From Candidatus Cloacimonadota bacterium (lineage in GTDB: Bacteria; Cloacimonadota; Cloacimonadia; Cloacimonadales; WRIO01): DNA of 27,347 nucleotides. Below, in pieces: positions 18,138-24,598 of this stretch. Numbering within the stretch: position 1 is the stretch's first letter; the number at the start of each line of letters is the position of its first letter. The notes beneath the pieces were generated by a model. That model did not search any database. It saw only the letters and a program-made list of their open reading frames with translations, and had not been told where the DNA came from. Position numbers and translations under genes: made by a program. The stretch lies in assembly GCA_023230175.1 (NCBI GenBank), contig JALNXV010000006.1, positions 1-27,347 of the forward strand, written 5' to 3'.

Positions 18138-18926
18138 ATGTCAAAAAAAACTTCATTAGTTTTAATAATATTTTGCTTTTTCTTGACTTTAAATTCATCT
18201 AATTTCAAACATTATAAAACATCTTATAAAATTGATTCAAGTATTTTATTACCCTCAAGCATACTTTTAGGATACAGTTTATACAAAAATCAAAATCTTT
18301 CATACTCTGACAGTATAAAAAAAATAAATAACCCTAAAAATGACTTTATTTTTTTTGATAAATATGCTTTATTTGCTTATAATCAAAAATTTTCAAAACT
18401 TAGTGATTACTTAGTTTCAATTTGTATATTGATGCCTTATACTCTCAATTTTAATAAAAGTTTCACTAGTAATCGGTTAAAAAACAATTTTATCATCTCA
18501 GAATCGTATTTTACAAGTGCTTCTCTTGTTGCATTCTCAAAAACTTTTTTTATGAGAAAACGACCATATACTTACATTGATAATAACTCAGTGAAATTAC
18601 TAAATAATAAAGATGCAAACTATTCTTTTTTTTCAGGACATACAACATTAGCTTTTACAGGAGCAATTCTTTTTGTTAAAATGAATAATACTCTCAATCC
18701 CGGAAAAAATAATATTATTCTTAATACATCAGCAATTACACTTGCTTCATCTGTAGCTATACTCAGGTATATCTCAGGAAATCACTTTCCAACTGATATC
18801 TTTACAGGCATAATTATCGGTTCTGTCATTGCCTGTGCAAATCTCGAATTACATAAAAATACTCACAACTCAAATAATCTATCAACTTACTCAATCCCAA
18901 TGATATCATTTGATATCAAATTTTAA
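18138..18926 (+). CDS. PAP2-family membrane phosphatase
   Basis: This 262-residue protein has a hydrophobic N-terminus (about 5-20) and the three PAP2 motifs: K135-x6-R142-P143 (KTFFMRKRP), S166-G167-H168 (FSGHTT), and R210-x5-H216-x3-D220 (RYISGNHFPTD). Residues around 171-181 and 196-240 form membrane spans. The first Ser of the third motif is Leu (LR). Likely substrates are lipid phosphates such as undecaprenyl pyrophosphate, phosphatidylglycerol phosphate or lipid A phosphate, cleaved on the periplasmic face. No clear ribosome site is seen. It is followed 15 nt later by an exported acidic protein. Confidence 0.88.
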   Translation: MSKKTSLVLIIFCFFLTLNSSNFKHYKTSYKIDSSILLPSSILLGYSLYKNQNLSYSDSIKKINNPKNDFIFFDKYALFAYNQKFSKLSDYLVSICILMPYTLNFNKSFTSNRLKNNFIISESYFTSASLVAFSKTFFMRKRPYTYIDNNSVKLLNNKDANYSFFSGHTTLAFTGAILFVKMNNTLNPGKNNIILNTSAITLASSVAILRYISGNHFPTDIFTGIIIGSVIACANLELHKNTHNSNNLSTYSIPMISFDIKF

Positions 18927-18941
18927 CAATTAGGAGAAAAT

Positions 18942-19481
18942 ATGAAAAATATGCAATTGCATAATCTATTAACAAACCTTTTATTATGTTGTTTTTTATT
19001 TTTAACACAAGCTATATTTGCCCAAGACAACGAAACCATTGATATCGAGAATCAAGAATTCTTTCAAGAATTACTAGACGAAGTAGAACAAATCGAAATT
19101 GATGATGAAGATATAGTACCTTTAGATTACTCTTATGAAAAATTTAACCAAATCATAAAAAATGTAGTTATAGAAGGTTTTGAACAGTCAAATATAATGA
19201 ATCTTACTGAGCAATATATGGTTTCATATATTAAAAGTTTGTATGAAGTTATAACAATCAGTGTCACTTCTTTGGACGAGATAGACCCAGATGAAGAAGA
19301 TTTTACTTATGAAGTACTGACCCATAAAGGGAAAACTTGCTATTATGGTAAACTTTCTGAAGACCCGGGTTCATTATTACTTATAAAATACCCAAAAGAT
19401 AATATTGCAGTTCTATATCTTACTATGCCTGAAAAAACACTTGATGATATGTTGAAAATATCAGATAAATTTAAATTTTAG
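18942..19481 (+). CDS. Exported acidic protein of unknown function
   Basis: This 179-residue protein is not recognised. It starts after AGGAGAA and has a clear signal peptide (hydrophobic 8-25, likely cleavage after QAIFA before QDNE). The mature part begins with a strongly acidic stretch rich in E, D and I (about 29-63), then a mixed alpha/beta region with VTSLDEIDPDEEDF and a C-terminal strand-like GSLLLIKYPKDNIAVLYLTMP. A lipobox is absent, so it is probably periplasmic or secreted. It is the last gene before the SRP RNA region and may be co-transcribed with the PAP2 gene. The size and fold are reminiscent of small DUF4252-like exported proteins, but this is only an impression. Confidence 0.75.
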   Translation: MKNMQLHNLLTNLLLCCFLFLTQAIFAQDNETIDIENQEFFQELLDEVEQIEIDDEDIVPLDYSYEKFNQIIKNVVIEGFEQSNIMNLTEQYMVSYIKSLYEVITISVTSLDEIDPDEEDFTYEVLTHKGKTCYYGKLSEDPGSLLLIKYPKDNIAVLYLTMPEKTLDDMLKISDKFKF

Positions 19482-19592
19482 AACTTAATTATAAATACCA
19501 ATTTGCTTTGTTCTTTTCTTTTGATTCTTTTTCTAAAAAGTGTTTTCTTTCAAATTTCATTAGACAATTTTACATAATTTCAAATAATGTGT

Positions 19593-19618
19593 TTAAGCCA
19601 TTGTTATTAATGGCTTAA
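19593..19618. terminator. Perfect 10-bp hairpin facing both directions
   Basis: TTAAGCCATT (19593-19602) and AATGGCTTAA (19609-19618) are exact inverted complements around a 6-nt loop. It lies 112 nt after the exported-protein stop and overlaps the end of the IS remnant's short reading frame on the minus strand. No long T-run follows on either side, so termination is only a possibility. Confidence 0.35.
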
Positions 19619-19657
19619 TCCGGTATTTTCTTCTAATTGATGCCGGGTAAAATCCAT

Positions 19658-19703
19658 GAGGACCTCCTTTTGTTTATGTGTTATAATCAAATTGGAGGTT
19701 CTC
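19658..19703 (-). promoter_or_regulatory. Hairpin that would hide the transposase ribosome site
   Basis: On the minus strand GAGAACCTCC (19703-19694) can pair with GGAGGTCCTC (19667-19658) over 10 positions including one G-T pair. This covers the GGAGG directly in front of ATG 19657. Structures of this kind in IS leaders block translation from transcripts entering from outside. Seen on the + strand, the same hairpin is followed by GATTTTTTG. Confidence 0.4.
19666..19703. repeat. 38-bp direct repeat, copy 1
   Basis: This segment matches 19743-19780 at 32 of 38 positions without gaps, an exact offset of 77 nt. It is the leader part of the IS256-like remnant. Similarity continues beyond GAGGTTCTC with an indel (TTTTGT block). 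Confidence 0.7.
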
Positions 19704-19742
19704 GATTTTTTGTCAAGTCAGACACACTTTATTGGACAGTCC

Positions 19743-19780
19743 CCTTTTATTTATATGATAAAATCAAACTAGAGGTTCTC
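19743..19780. repeat. 38-bp direct repeat, copy 2 (older IS leader remnant)
   Basis: This is the second copy of the IS leader segment, more decayed: it has lost the GGAGG partner of the hairpin, reading AGAGG, and carries no start codon or transposase. The newer IS tip begins within its first bases (about 19743-19745), which suggests a second insertion into, or tandem duplication of, an older copy. Confidence 0.55.
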
Positions 19781-19831
19781 TGTTATTTTGTTCGAGCAAA
19801 GCGTGACAATCTCTCTCTTTGTTTTCATCAT

Positions 19832-19849
19832 TTAAAAAAAAACCGGGTA
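19832..19849 (-). terminator. T-run terminator of the SRP RNA
   Basis: On the minus strand the 3' arm of the closing stem, TACCCGG, is followed directly by nine T (19842-19834). The closing helix of the RNA thus doubles as an intrinsic terminator. Confidence 0.8.
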
Positions 19850-19934
19850 GGAGTGACACATCGAAGTATTTGCTTAAGGCTGCTTCCTTCCGAATCTGAC
19901 CTGATTCGCAATCTCCAATTGCACATTACCCGGC
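19843..19934 (-). ncRNA. ffs: Signal recognition particle RNA (4.5S type)
   Basis: The minus strand carries the hallmark domain IV of SRP RNA: GGTCAGATTCGGAAGGAAGC (19901-19882), continuing AGCC, with the GGAA tetraloop and the asymmetric GAAGCAGC bulge bound by Ffh. The 5' CCGGGTA (19933-19927) pairs exactly with TACCCGG (19849-19843), giving a hairpin of about 92 nt, the size of small bacterial SRP RNA without an Alu domain. A T9 run follows, and a TTGACA/TATGTT promoter precedes it. The RNA guides cotranslational targeting of membrane proteins with Ffh and FtsY. It is the only clearly intact gene on the minus strand of the window. The open frame on the opposite strand (19637-19978) is therefore not credible as a protein. 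Confidence 0.93.
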
Positions 19935-19942
19935 ATATACAA

Positions 19943-19969
19943 AACATAATATTTAGGTTTTTATGTCAA
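19943..19969 (-). promoter_or_regulatory. Promoter of the SRP RNA gene
   Basis: On the minus strand TTGACA (19969-19964, perfect) and TATGTT (19948-19943) are 15 nt apart. The -10 ends 8 nt before the G that opens the GCCGGGTA stem at 19934, the right distance for a start site there. Confidence 0.7.
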
Positions 19970-20102
19970 GAAAAATAATCCTTATTAATATTTTATTGCA
20001 AAATTTAAATCGTAATTCTTCTTTTAATTATATGTCAGACTGTATTAAATGATGAAATTTAGACTTATTTTAAAATAAAAATTTTAAAAAATTAAAAAAT
20101 AC

Positions 20103-20131
20103 TTGACATAATAAGAAATGATTAATAATAT
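20103..20131 (+). promoter_or_regulatory. Promoter of the HU gene
   Basis: TTGACA (20103-20108, perfect) and TAATAT (20126-20131) are separated by exactly 17 nt. The expected start near 20138 leaves a short leader carrying GGAGG (20148-20152) before ATG 20159. Confidence 0.75.
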
Positions 20132-20158
20132 ATACTTTATAGAAAATGGAGGTGTTTA

Positions 20159-20431
20159 ATGAGAAAAGAAGCATTAATTAAAATGATTTCGGAAGATGCA
20201 AGAATTTCAAAGATACAAGCAAAAAATTCTATAGAAGCTATTTTGGAATGTGTTATTGAATCTTTACAACATAATGGAAAAATTACATTTAATGGTTTTG
20301 GTACTTTTAGTATATCTCATAGAAATGAAAGAAACGGGATAAATCCTAAAACCGGAGAAAAAATTGTAATACCTGCAAGAGATGTAGTAGTTTTTAAAGC
20401 AAGTAAGGTTTTAAAGACTTTTATCAAGTAG
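20159..20431 (+). CDS. HU/IHF-family DNA-binding protein
   Basis: This 90-residue histone-like protein bends and compacts DNA as a dimer. The N-terminal helices (MRKEALIKMISEDARISKIQAK) are followed by FNGFGTFSISHRNERNGINPKTGEKIVIPARDVVVFKAS, which contains the family signature G-F-G-x-F and the arm motif R-x-G-x-N-P-x-T-G. Length is exactly that of HU. GGAGG lies 6 nt before the ATG, and a strong promoter is upstream. It faces away from the SRP RNA gene across a 224-nt divergent region. Whether it is HU or an IHF-like homologue cannot be told. Confidence 0.95.
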   Translation: MRKEALIKMISEDARISKIQAKNSIEAILECVIESLQHNGKITFNGFGTFSISHRNERNGINPKTGEKIVIPARDVVVFKASKVLKTFIK

Positions 20432-20524
20432 GCAATAGCAAATATTCATTTATTTGTTTGAATTATATAGAAATTAGTTTTTAGAAATAATACAAGTAGT
20501 TTCAAGGAATAGAATAGAATTTTC

Positions 20525-20553
20525 TTGACCAAAAAACGAAATTTTTATTACAG
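20525..20553 (+). promoter_or_regulatory. Possible promoter of rseP
   Basis: TTGACC (20525-20530) is followed after 15 nt by TATTAC (20546-20551) or after 17 nt by TTACAG. It lies about 20-30 nt ahead of the rseP ribosome site. The -10 is imperfect. Confidence 0.35.
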
Positions 20554-20582
20554 GTTAGTTATATTAATTTATGGAGGAATAC

Positions 20583-21977
20583 TTGCACTTTATTATAACT
20601 ATACTTGTTTTAGGTCTTTTAGTTACATTTCACGAATTAGGTCATTTTCTTGTCGCAAGATATTTCGGTGTTAAGATTGATAAATTTTCTATTGGTTTTG
20701 GTCCAAGAATATATAGTATAAAAAAAGGTCAAACAGAATATACTATATCATTGATTCCTCTTGGTGGATATGTTAAAATGAAAGGTGAAAATCCTGATTT
20801 TGACGAAGAAGATAAATCTTTGATTGTAGATGATTCAGATAGCTTTAGTTCTAAATTATGGTGGCAACGGGCCTTAATAGCATTTGCAGGACCATTTTTT
20901 AATATTATTTTAGCTGTTATGTTATTTTTTATTTCTTATAGCATCGGAAGAACATACAATGATTTTTTGCCGATAATCGAGAAAGCAGAAATTCCTTATG
21001 AGAAATTTTTCCAAACAGGAGATAAAATTTTAACAATTAATGGCAAAGAAATAATTGGCTGGACCGATATATATAAAAATATCAAAGATAAAAATGAAAA
21101 TTCTTTTTTAATAACCCGTAAAGACGCTAATCAATCTATGAGTAAAAAACTCGAAATATCTATATTTATAAATGATAAAATTAGTTTTTTTAATTCATTA
21201 TATCCTGTTACCAAAAATGTAATTGGTGAAGTTAGTCCGGGTATGCCAGCATGGAAAGCAGGATTGCAAGAAAATGATAAAATATTAAAAGTTAACAACA
21301 TATCTGTAAATAATTGGACAGAGGTACGAACTGAAATACAAAATTCTCAAACTGATTACATTGATTTATTAATAGAACGAGTTATTGAAGGTATGCCTAA
21401 ATTATTAGAAGTGAAAGTTAAATCTATTTCTAATCCACTTGAAGACAATAAGCAAGATAAACAAGCTTCAAAAATGATAGGTATTTCTCAGGCAATGGAT
21501 GTTTCATATTATCAAAGAAATACAATATATGAATCAGTCAAATTGAGTGTATATACCTCAGCAGCATTTATTTATATGAATTATAAAGCATTGTATTCAT
21601 TAGCAAAAAATCCTTCTTCATTTAAAGATAGTATAGGTGGTCCGGTTATGGTTTTTTCTATGACCAGTCAGTCATCTAAAAGAGGTTTTTCGGAACTTTT
21701 AATGTTTGTTGCATCAATTAGTATTTTATTAATGATAATGAATTTGTTACCAATACCAATTTTAGATGGTGGGCATATTATTTATTGTCTAATTGAGGGA
21801 ATTTTTAAAAAACCTATTCCCCGGAAGATTCAAATAATTTCTCAGCAAATAGGATTTTTATTATTAATTAGTTTAATGTTATATGCTTTTTATAGTGATT
21901 TCGATAGATTGTTTCAACGTACAATAAGTAAAAACAAACAAGTTAAAGAACAATCAAATATAAATATAAAACACTAA
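20583..21977 (+). CDS. rseP: RIP metalloprotease RseP (site-2 protease)
   Basis: This inner-membrane zinc protease cleaves within the membrane and in many bacteria releases sigma factors from anti-sigma proteins. The zinc motif HELGH lies in the first span. FGPRIYSIKKG, LIPLGGYVKMKGE, and two tandem PDZ domains (about 120-290) follow. The second zinc site is PIPILDGGH, with D399 counted from ATG 20571. The start is uncertain. An ATG at 20571 exists, but GGAGG (20573-20577) lies inside it. TTG 20583 sits 5 nt after that site and places HELGH about 17 residues from the N-terminus, as in the family. I favour TTG (464 residues); the ATG would give 468. The gene is followed 15 nt later by tgt. Confidence 0.93.
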   Translation: MHFIITILVLGLLVTFHELGHFLVARYFGVKIDKFSIGFGPRIYSIKKGQTEYTISLIPLGGYVKMKGENPDFDEEDKSLIVDDSDSFSSKLWWQRALIAFAGPFFNIILAVMLFFISYSIGRTYNDFLPIIEKAEIPYEKFFQTGDKILTINGKEIIGWTDIYKNIKDKNENSFLITRKDANQSMSKKLEISIFINDKISFFNSLYPVTKNVIGEVSPGMPAWKAGLQENDKILKVNNISVNNWTEVRTEIQNSQTDYIDLLIERVIEGMPKLLEVKVKSISNPLEDNKQDKQASKMIGISQAMDVSYYQRNTIYESVKLSVYTSAAFIYMNYKALYSLAKNPSSFKDSIGGPVMVFSMTSQSSKRGFSELLMFVASISILLMIMNLLPIPILDGGHIIYCLIEGIFKKPIPRKIQIISQQIGFLLLISLMLYAFYSDFDRLFQRTISKNKQVKEQSNINIKH

Positions 21978-21979
21978 AT

Positions 21980-21995
21980 GGAGGATTGAAAAATT
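21980..21995 (+). promoter_or_regulatory. Ribosome site and probable ATT start of tgt
   Basis: GGAGG at 21980-21984 is 8 nt ahead of ATT 21993. The frame is closed upstream by TGA 21987, and no ATG, GTG or TTG occurs in it before ATG 22083, which lies inside conserved tgt sequence. ATT is the only codon able to give the full N-terminus. Confidence 0.65.
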
Positions 21996-23105
21996 TTTGA
22001 ATTTGTATTAGAAAATCAATGTGGTAATGCTAGGGCCGGTTCTTTAGCTACTCCTCATGGTGTTATAAAAACACCAATATTTATGCCTGTAGGAACAGTA
22101 GCAACAGTTAAGGCAATGAGTCCTGATGAATTAAAAGAAATTAATGCTCAGATTATTTTATCAAATACATATCACTGCTATTTGAGACCTGGTCATAAAT
22201 TTATTGAAAAAGCAGGTGGTTTACATAAATTTATGAATTGGGATTTACCAATTTTAACAGACAGTGGTGGTTTTCAAGTGATGAGTTTAGCAGGGCTAAG
22301 AAAGATAACGGATGATGGTGTTAAGTTTCAATCACATATAGATGGAAGTTATCATTTTTTTACTCCTGAAAAGGTTATAGAGATAGAAAATTCCTTAGGA
22401 GCAGATATAATAATGTCTTTTGACGAATGCCCGGCATACTCTTCTGACAGGAAATATATTGAAAAATCATTAGCTCTGACTTTAAAATGGGCAAAGAGAG
22501 GCAAATTAGCACATAAAAACATAAACCAACAAGCTTTATTTGGTATTGTTCAAGGTGGAGTTTATGAAAATTTAAGACAAAGAAGTGCTGAAGAACTAAT
22601 GGAGTTAGATTTCCCGGGATATTCTATCGGAGGTTTAGCCGTTGGTGAGCCAAAAGAAGAAATGTATAGAATTACAGATTTTCTCAATCCGATATTACCA
22701 AAACATAAACCAAGATATTTAATGGGCGTAGGAACCCCTGGTAATATTTTACAAAATATCGCTAATGGTATAGATATGCTTGATTGTGTAATGCCTACAA
22801 GAAATGCTCGAAAGGGTAGTATTTTTACTTGGCAGGGTAAGATGATAATAAAAGCAGGTAGATATAAAGATGATTTAAGACCAATTGATGAGAATTGTAC
22901 TTGTTATGCTTGTCGAAATTTTTCAAGAGCTTATATAAGACATTTAATTTCTTTAAAAGAAATATTGGGAATGCGTTTAGCAACCATTCATAGTCTTCAT
23001 TTTTATCTTGAATTAACAACACGTATCAGAGAAGCTATTTTAGAAAATAGATTTGATGAATTTTATCATAAATATATTAATATTTTAGATAGTATTTGTG
23101 AATAA
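21993..23105 (+). CDS. tgt: Queuine tRNA-ribosyltransferase (TGT), probable ATT start
   Basis: This enzyme exchanges guanine for preQ1 at the wobble position of tRNAs with GUN anticodons during queuosine synthesis. From ATT 21993 it has 370 residues, starting FEFVLENQCGNARAGSLATP and then HGVIKTPIFMPVGT, typical of the family. The substrate aspartate is in ILTDSGGFQ (D90), the nucleophile in DMLDCVMPTR (D264), and the zinc ligands are C302, C304, C307 and H333. With this start, the nucleophile and zinc numbers coincide with those I recall for the E. coli enzyme, which supports it. Starting at ATG 22083 would delete 30 conserved residues. The alternative is a one-base error or slip in the A5T5 run at 21989-21998. 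panB follows 23 nt later. Confidence 0.95.
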   Translation: MFEFVLENQCGNARAGSLATPHGVIKTPIFMPVGTVATVKAMSPDELKEINAQIILSNTYHCYLRPGHKFIEKAGGLHKFMNWDLPILTDSGGFQVMSLAGLRKITDDGVKFQSHIDGSYHFFTPEKVIEIENSLGADIIMSFDECPAYSSDRKYIEKSLALTLKWAKRGKLAHKNINQQALFGIVQGGVYENLRQRSAEELMELDFPGYSIGGLAVGEPKEEMYRITDFLNPILPKHKPRYLMGVGTPGNILQNIANGIDMLDCVMPTRNARKGSIFTWQGKMIIKAGRYKDDLRPIDENCTCYACRNFSRAYIRHLISLKEILGMRLATIHSLHFYLELTTRIREAILENRFDEFYHKYINILDSICE

Positions 23106-23128
23106 GTCAAAAGGTACTTGGAGGGATT

Positions 23129-23947
23129 ATGAAACATATTAAAGATTTTATTAATATGAAAAAAAATAAAGAATCAATTACGATGTTAACTGCTTATGAT
23201 TATATTTCAGCTGTAATTGCTCAAAACTGTGATATTGATATTATACTTGTAGGAGATAGTTTAGGAATGGTTATGCAAGGTGAAAATTCAACATTGGGTG
23301 TAAGTTTGCAAGATATTATCTATCATAGTAAAATTGTTAGGAAAGGTGCTGATAATACTTTTATAATAGCAGATATGCCTTACAGCACATATCATATTGA
23401 CTTAAGTATAACCAAACGAAATGCTTTTGATATCATAATACAAACTAAAGCTAACGCAGTTAAGATAGAAGGAGGAAATCAAAATCGACTTAATGTGATT
23501 TCCTCTTTAGTTGAAGATGAAATTCCGGTTTGTGCTCATTTGGGTATGACTCCTCAATCAATAAATCGATTTGGTTCTTTTAAAGTACAAGCTAAAGAGA
23601 CTCAAGAACAGGATGAACTTTTAAAACAGGCCTTAAATGTTGAAAAAGCAGGTGCCTTTATGTTGGTATTGGAATGCGTTCCTGAGTTAATTGCAAAGCA
23701 AATATCAGAAGAATTATCTATTCCTGTTATCGGTATAGGAGCAGGTCGTTATACTGACGGACAAGTAATGGTTTGGCATGATATACTTGGTTTAAGTAAT
23801 ATAACGCCGAAATTTGTAAAAAAATATATTGACCTAAACACAGTTATTCAAGAAAATGTTAATCAATATCGTGAAGAAGTTAAAAATAAAAAATTTCCAA
23901 TGAAACAAAATGTATATTTTCCAATTGATAAAGATAAAGGAGTTTAG
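23129..23947 (+). CDS. panB: 3-methyl-2-oxobutanoate hydroxymethyltransferase
   Basis: This 272-residue enzyme transfers a hydroxymethyl group from 5,10-methylene-tetrahydrofolate to alpha-ketoisovalerate, giving ketopantoate for pantothenate and coenzyme A. It has MLTAYDYISA, the magnesium ligand region VGDSLGMVMQG (D43, S44), ADMPY (D82), KIEGG (E114), AHLGMTPQS (H137), and LECVP with the catalytic base E182. GIGAGRYTDGQVMVWHD is a further family block. GGAGGG precedes the ATG. No panC or panD is adjacent. The stop is followed directly by the next ATG. Confidence 0.96.
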   Translation: MKHIKDFINMKKNKESITMLTAYDYISAVIAQNCDIDIILVGDSLGMVMQGENSTLGVSLQDIIYHSKIVRKGADNTFIIADMPYSTYHIDLSITKRNAFDIIIQTKANAVKIEGGNQNRLNVISSLVEDEIPVCAHLGMTPQSINRFGSFKVQAKETQEQDELLKQALNVEKAGAFMLVLECVPELIAKQISEELSIPVIGIGAGRYTDGQVMVWHDILGLSNITPKFVKKYIDLNTVIQENVNQYREEVKNKKFPMKQNVYFPIDKDKGV

Positions 23948-24565
23948 ATGGATACATTTGATTTAAGTAAGGTGCCGCCGGAAGAAAAATTTGCAGAGAT
24001 TGAAAAATTCAAAAACAAATTACAAGAGAATTTTGTTGCCTTTGGTGAGTTATTATCAGATATTAAGAGAACAGGTGTTTTTAAATTCAAAGGATACAAA
24101 ACTTTTAAAGAATTCATTGAAAAAGAATATAATCTTGCTTCTTCTTTTGCTTCAAAATTAATAGATACTTATGAATTATTTATGGAAGAAATGGATATAG
24201 ATGAAGAAACACTAAAAGAAATAGGTTTCGATAGATTAAATATGATTAAACCTTTAGTTAAAGATTGCGAAATCAATATTGCCGAAGAATGGATTGAAGA
24301 TGCTAAAAGGCTTTCAACTCCTGATTTGAGAGAGAGAGTTAAAGAAGAAAAAGAACGAAATAAAAAACCGGAGTCATTTAAAGATATTTTGATAAAACAA
24401 CATCTTGAAAAAATGTGTGTTCACTTTAATTGCTCTGTAAAAGAATTAAATTATAAAATGGCTATTTATTTTCAAGATGCAGATTTAGATTCAATTAAAA
24501 TTCAGATTAAAGAAAAACAGAGACGTTTTGAAGAATCGGGTGATTTTGATGGTATGAATAAATAA
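23948..24565 (+). CDS. Unrecognised helical, charged protein between panB and porX
   Basis: This 205-residue protein starts on the base after the panB stop, with AAAGGAG upstream. It is soluble and rich in K and E, and is probably all-alpha. The segment FKGYKTFKEFIEKEYNLASSFASKLIDTYELF (about 48-79) resembles the short helical DNA-binding module found in plasmid and phage proteins of the DUF3102 kind, where a F/Y-rich helix precedes a helix-turn-helix-like part. The C-terminal half (about 140-205) is helical, with ALK/E-type heptads and CVHFNCSVKEL. No catalytic motif is visible. Position ahead of a response regulator suggests, without proof, a role in the same pathway or a nucleoid/partition function. 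Confidence 0.7.
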   Translation: MDTFDLSKVPPEEKFAEIEKFKNKLQENFVAFGELLSDIKRTGVFKFKGYKTFKEFIEKEYNLASSFASKLIDTYELFMEEMDIDEETLKEIGFDRLNMIKPLVKDCEINIAEEWIEDAKRLSTPDLRERVKEEKERNKKPESFKDILIKQHLEKMCVHFNCSVKELNYKMAIYFQDADLDSIKIQIKEKQRRFEESGDFDGMNK

Positions 24566-24598
24566 TTACTGTAAAAAATTTCTATTTAAGGAGTATAT

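Larger units (their letters stand above)
19607..19745 (-). mobile_element. Decayed 5' end of an IS256-like element (newer copy)
   Basis: Read on the minus strand, this starts with an IS-like tip, GGGACTGTCCAATAAAGTGT at 19745 downward. It then has a leader with TTGACA, and AAAGGAGG 5 nt before ATG 19657. The frame reads MDFTRHQLEENTGLSH and stops at 19607. The ribosome site, the tip and the M-D-F-T-x-x-Q-L-E start resemble IS256/mutator transposases, but only 16 codons remain. Family assignment is from memory of such ends. The element is a non-functional fragment, with no right end seen. Confidence 0.5.

Noticed and set aside
19700..19745. IS3-family end around the GGACAGTCC sequence
   Set aside because: The minus-strand order of tip, leader, GGAGG and M-D-F-T-x-x-Q-L-E fits IS256-like elements better than IS3.
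19637..19978. A 113-codon + strand open frame in the 19.5-20.1 kb gap
   Set aside because: It lies antisense to the whole SRP RNA, its terminator and the IS leader repeats, has no ribosome site, and its translation resembles no protein.
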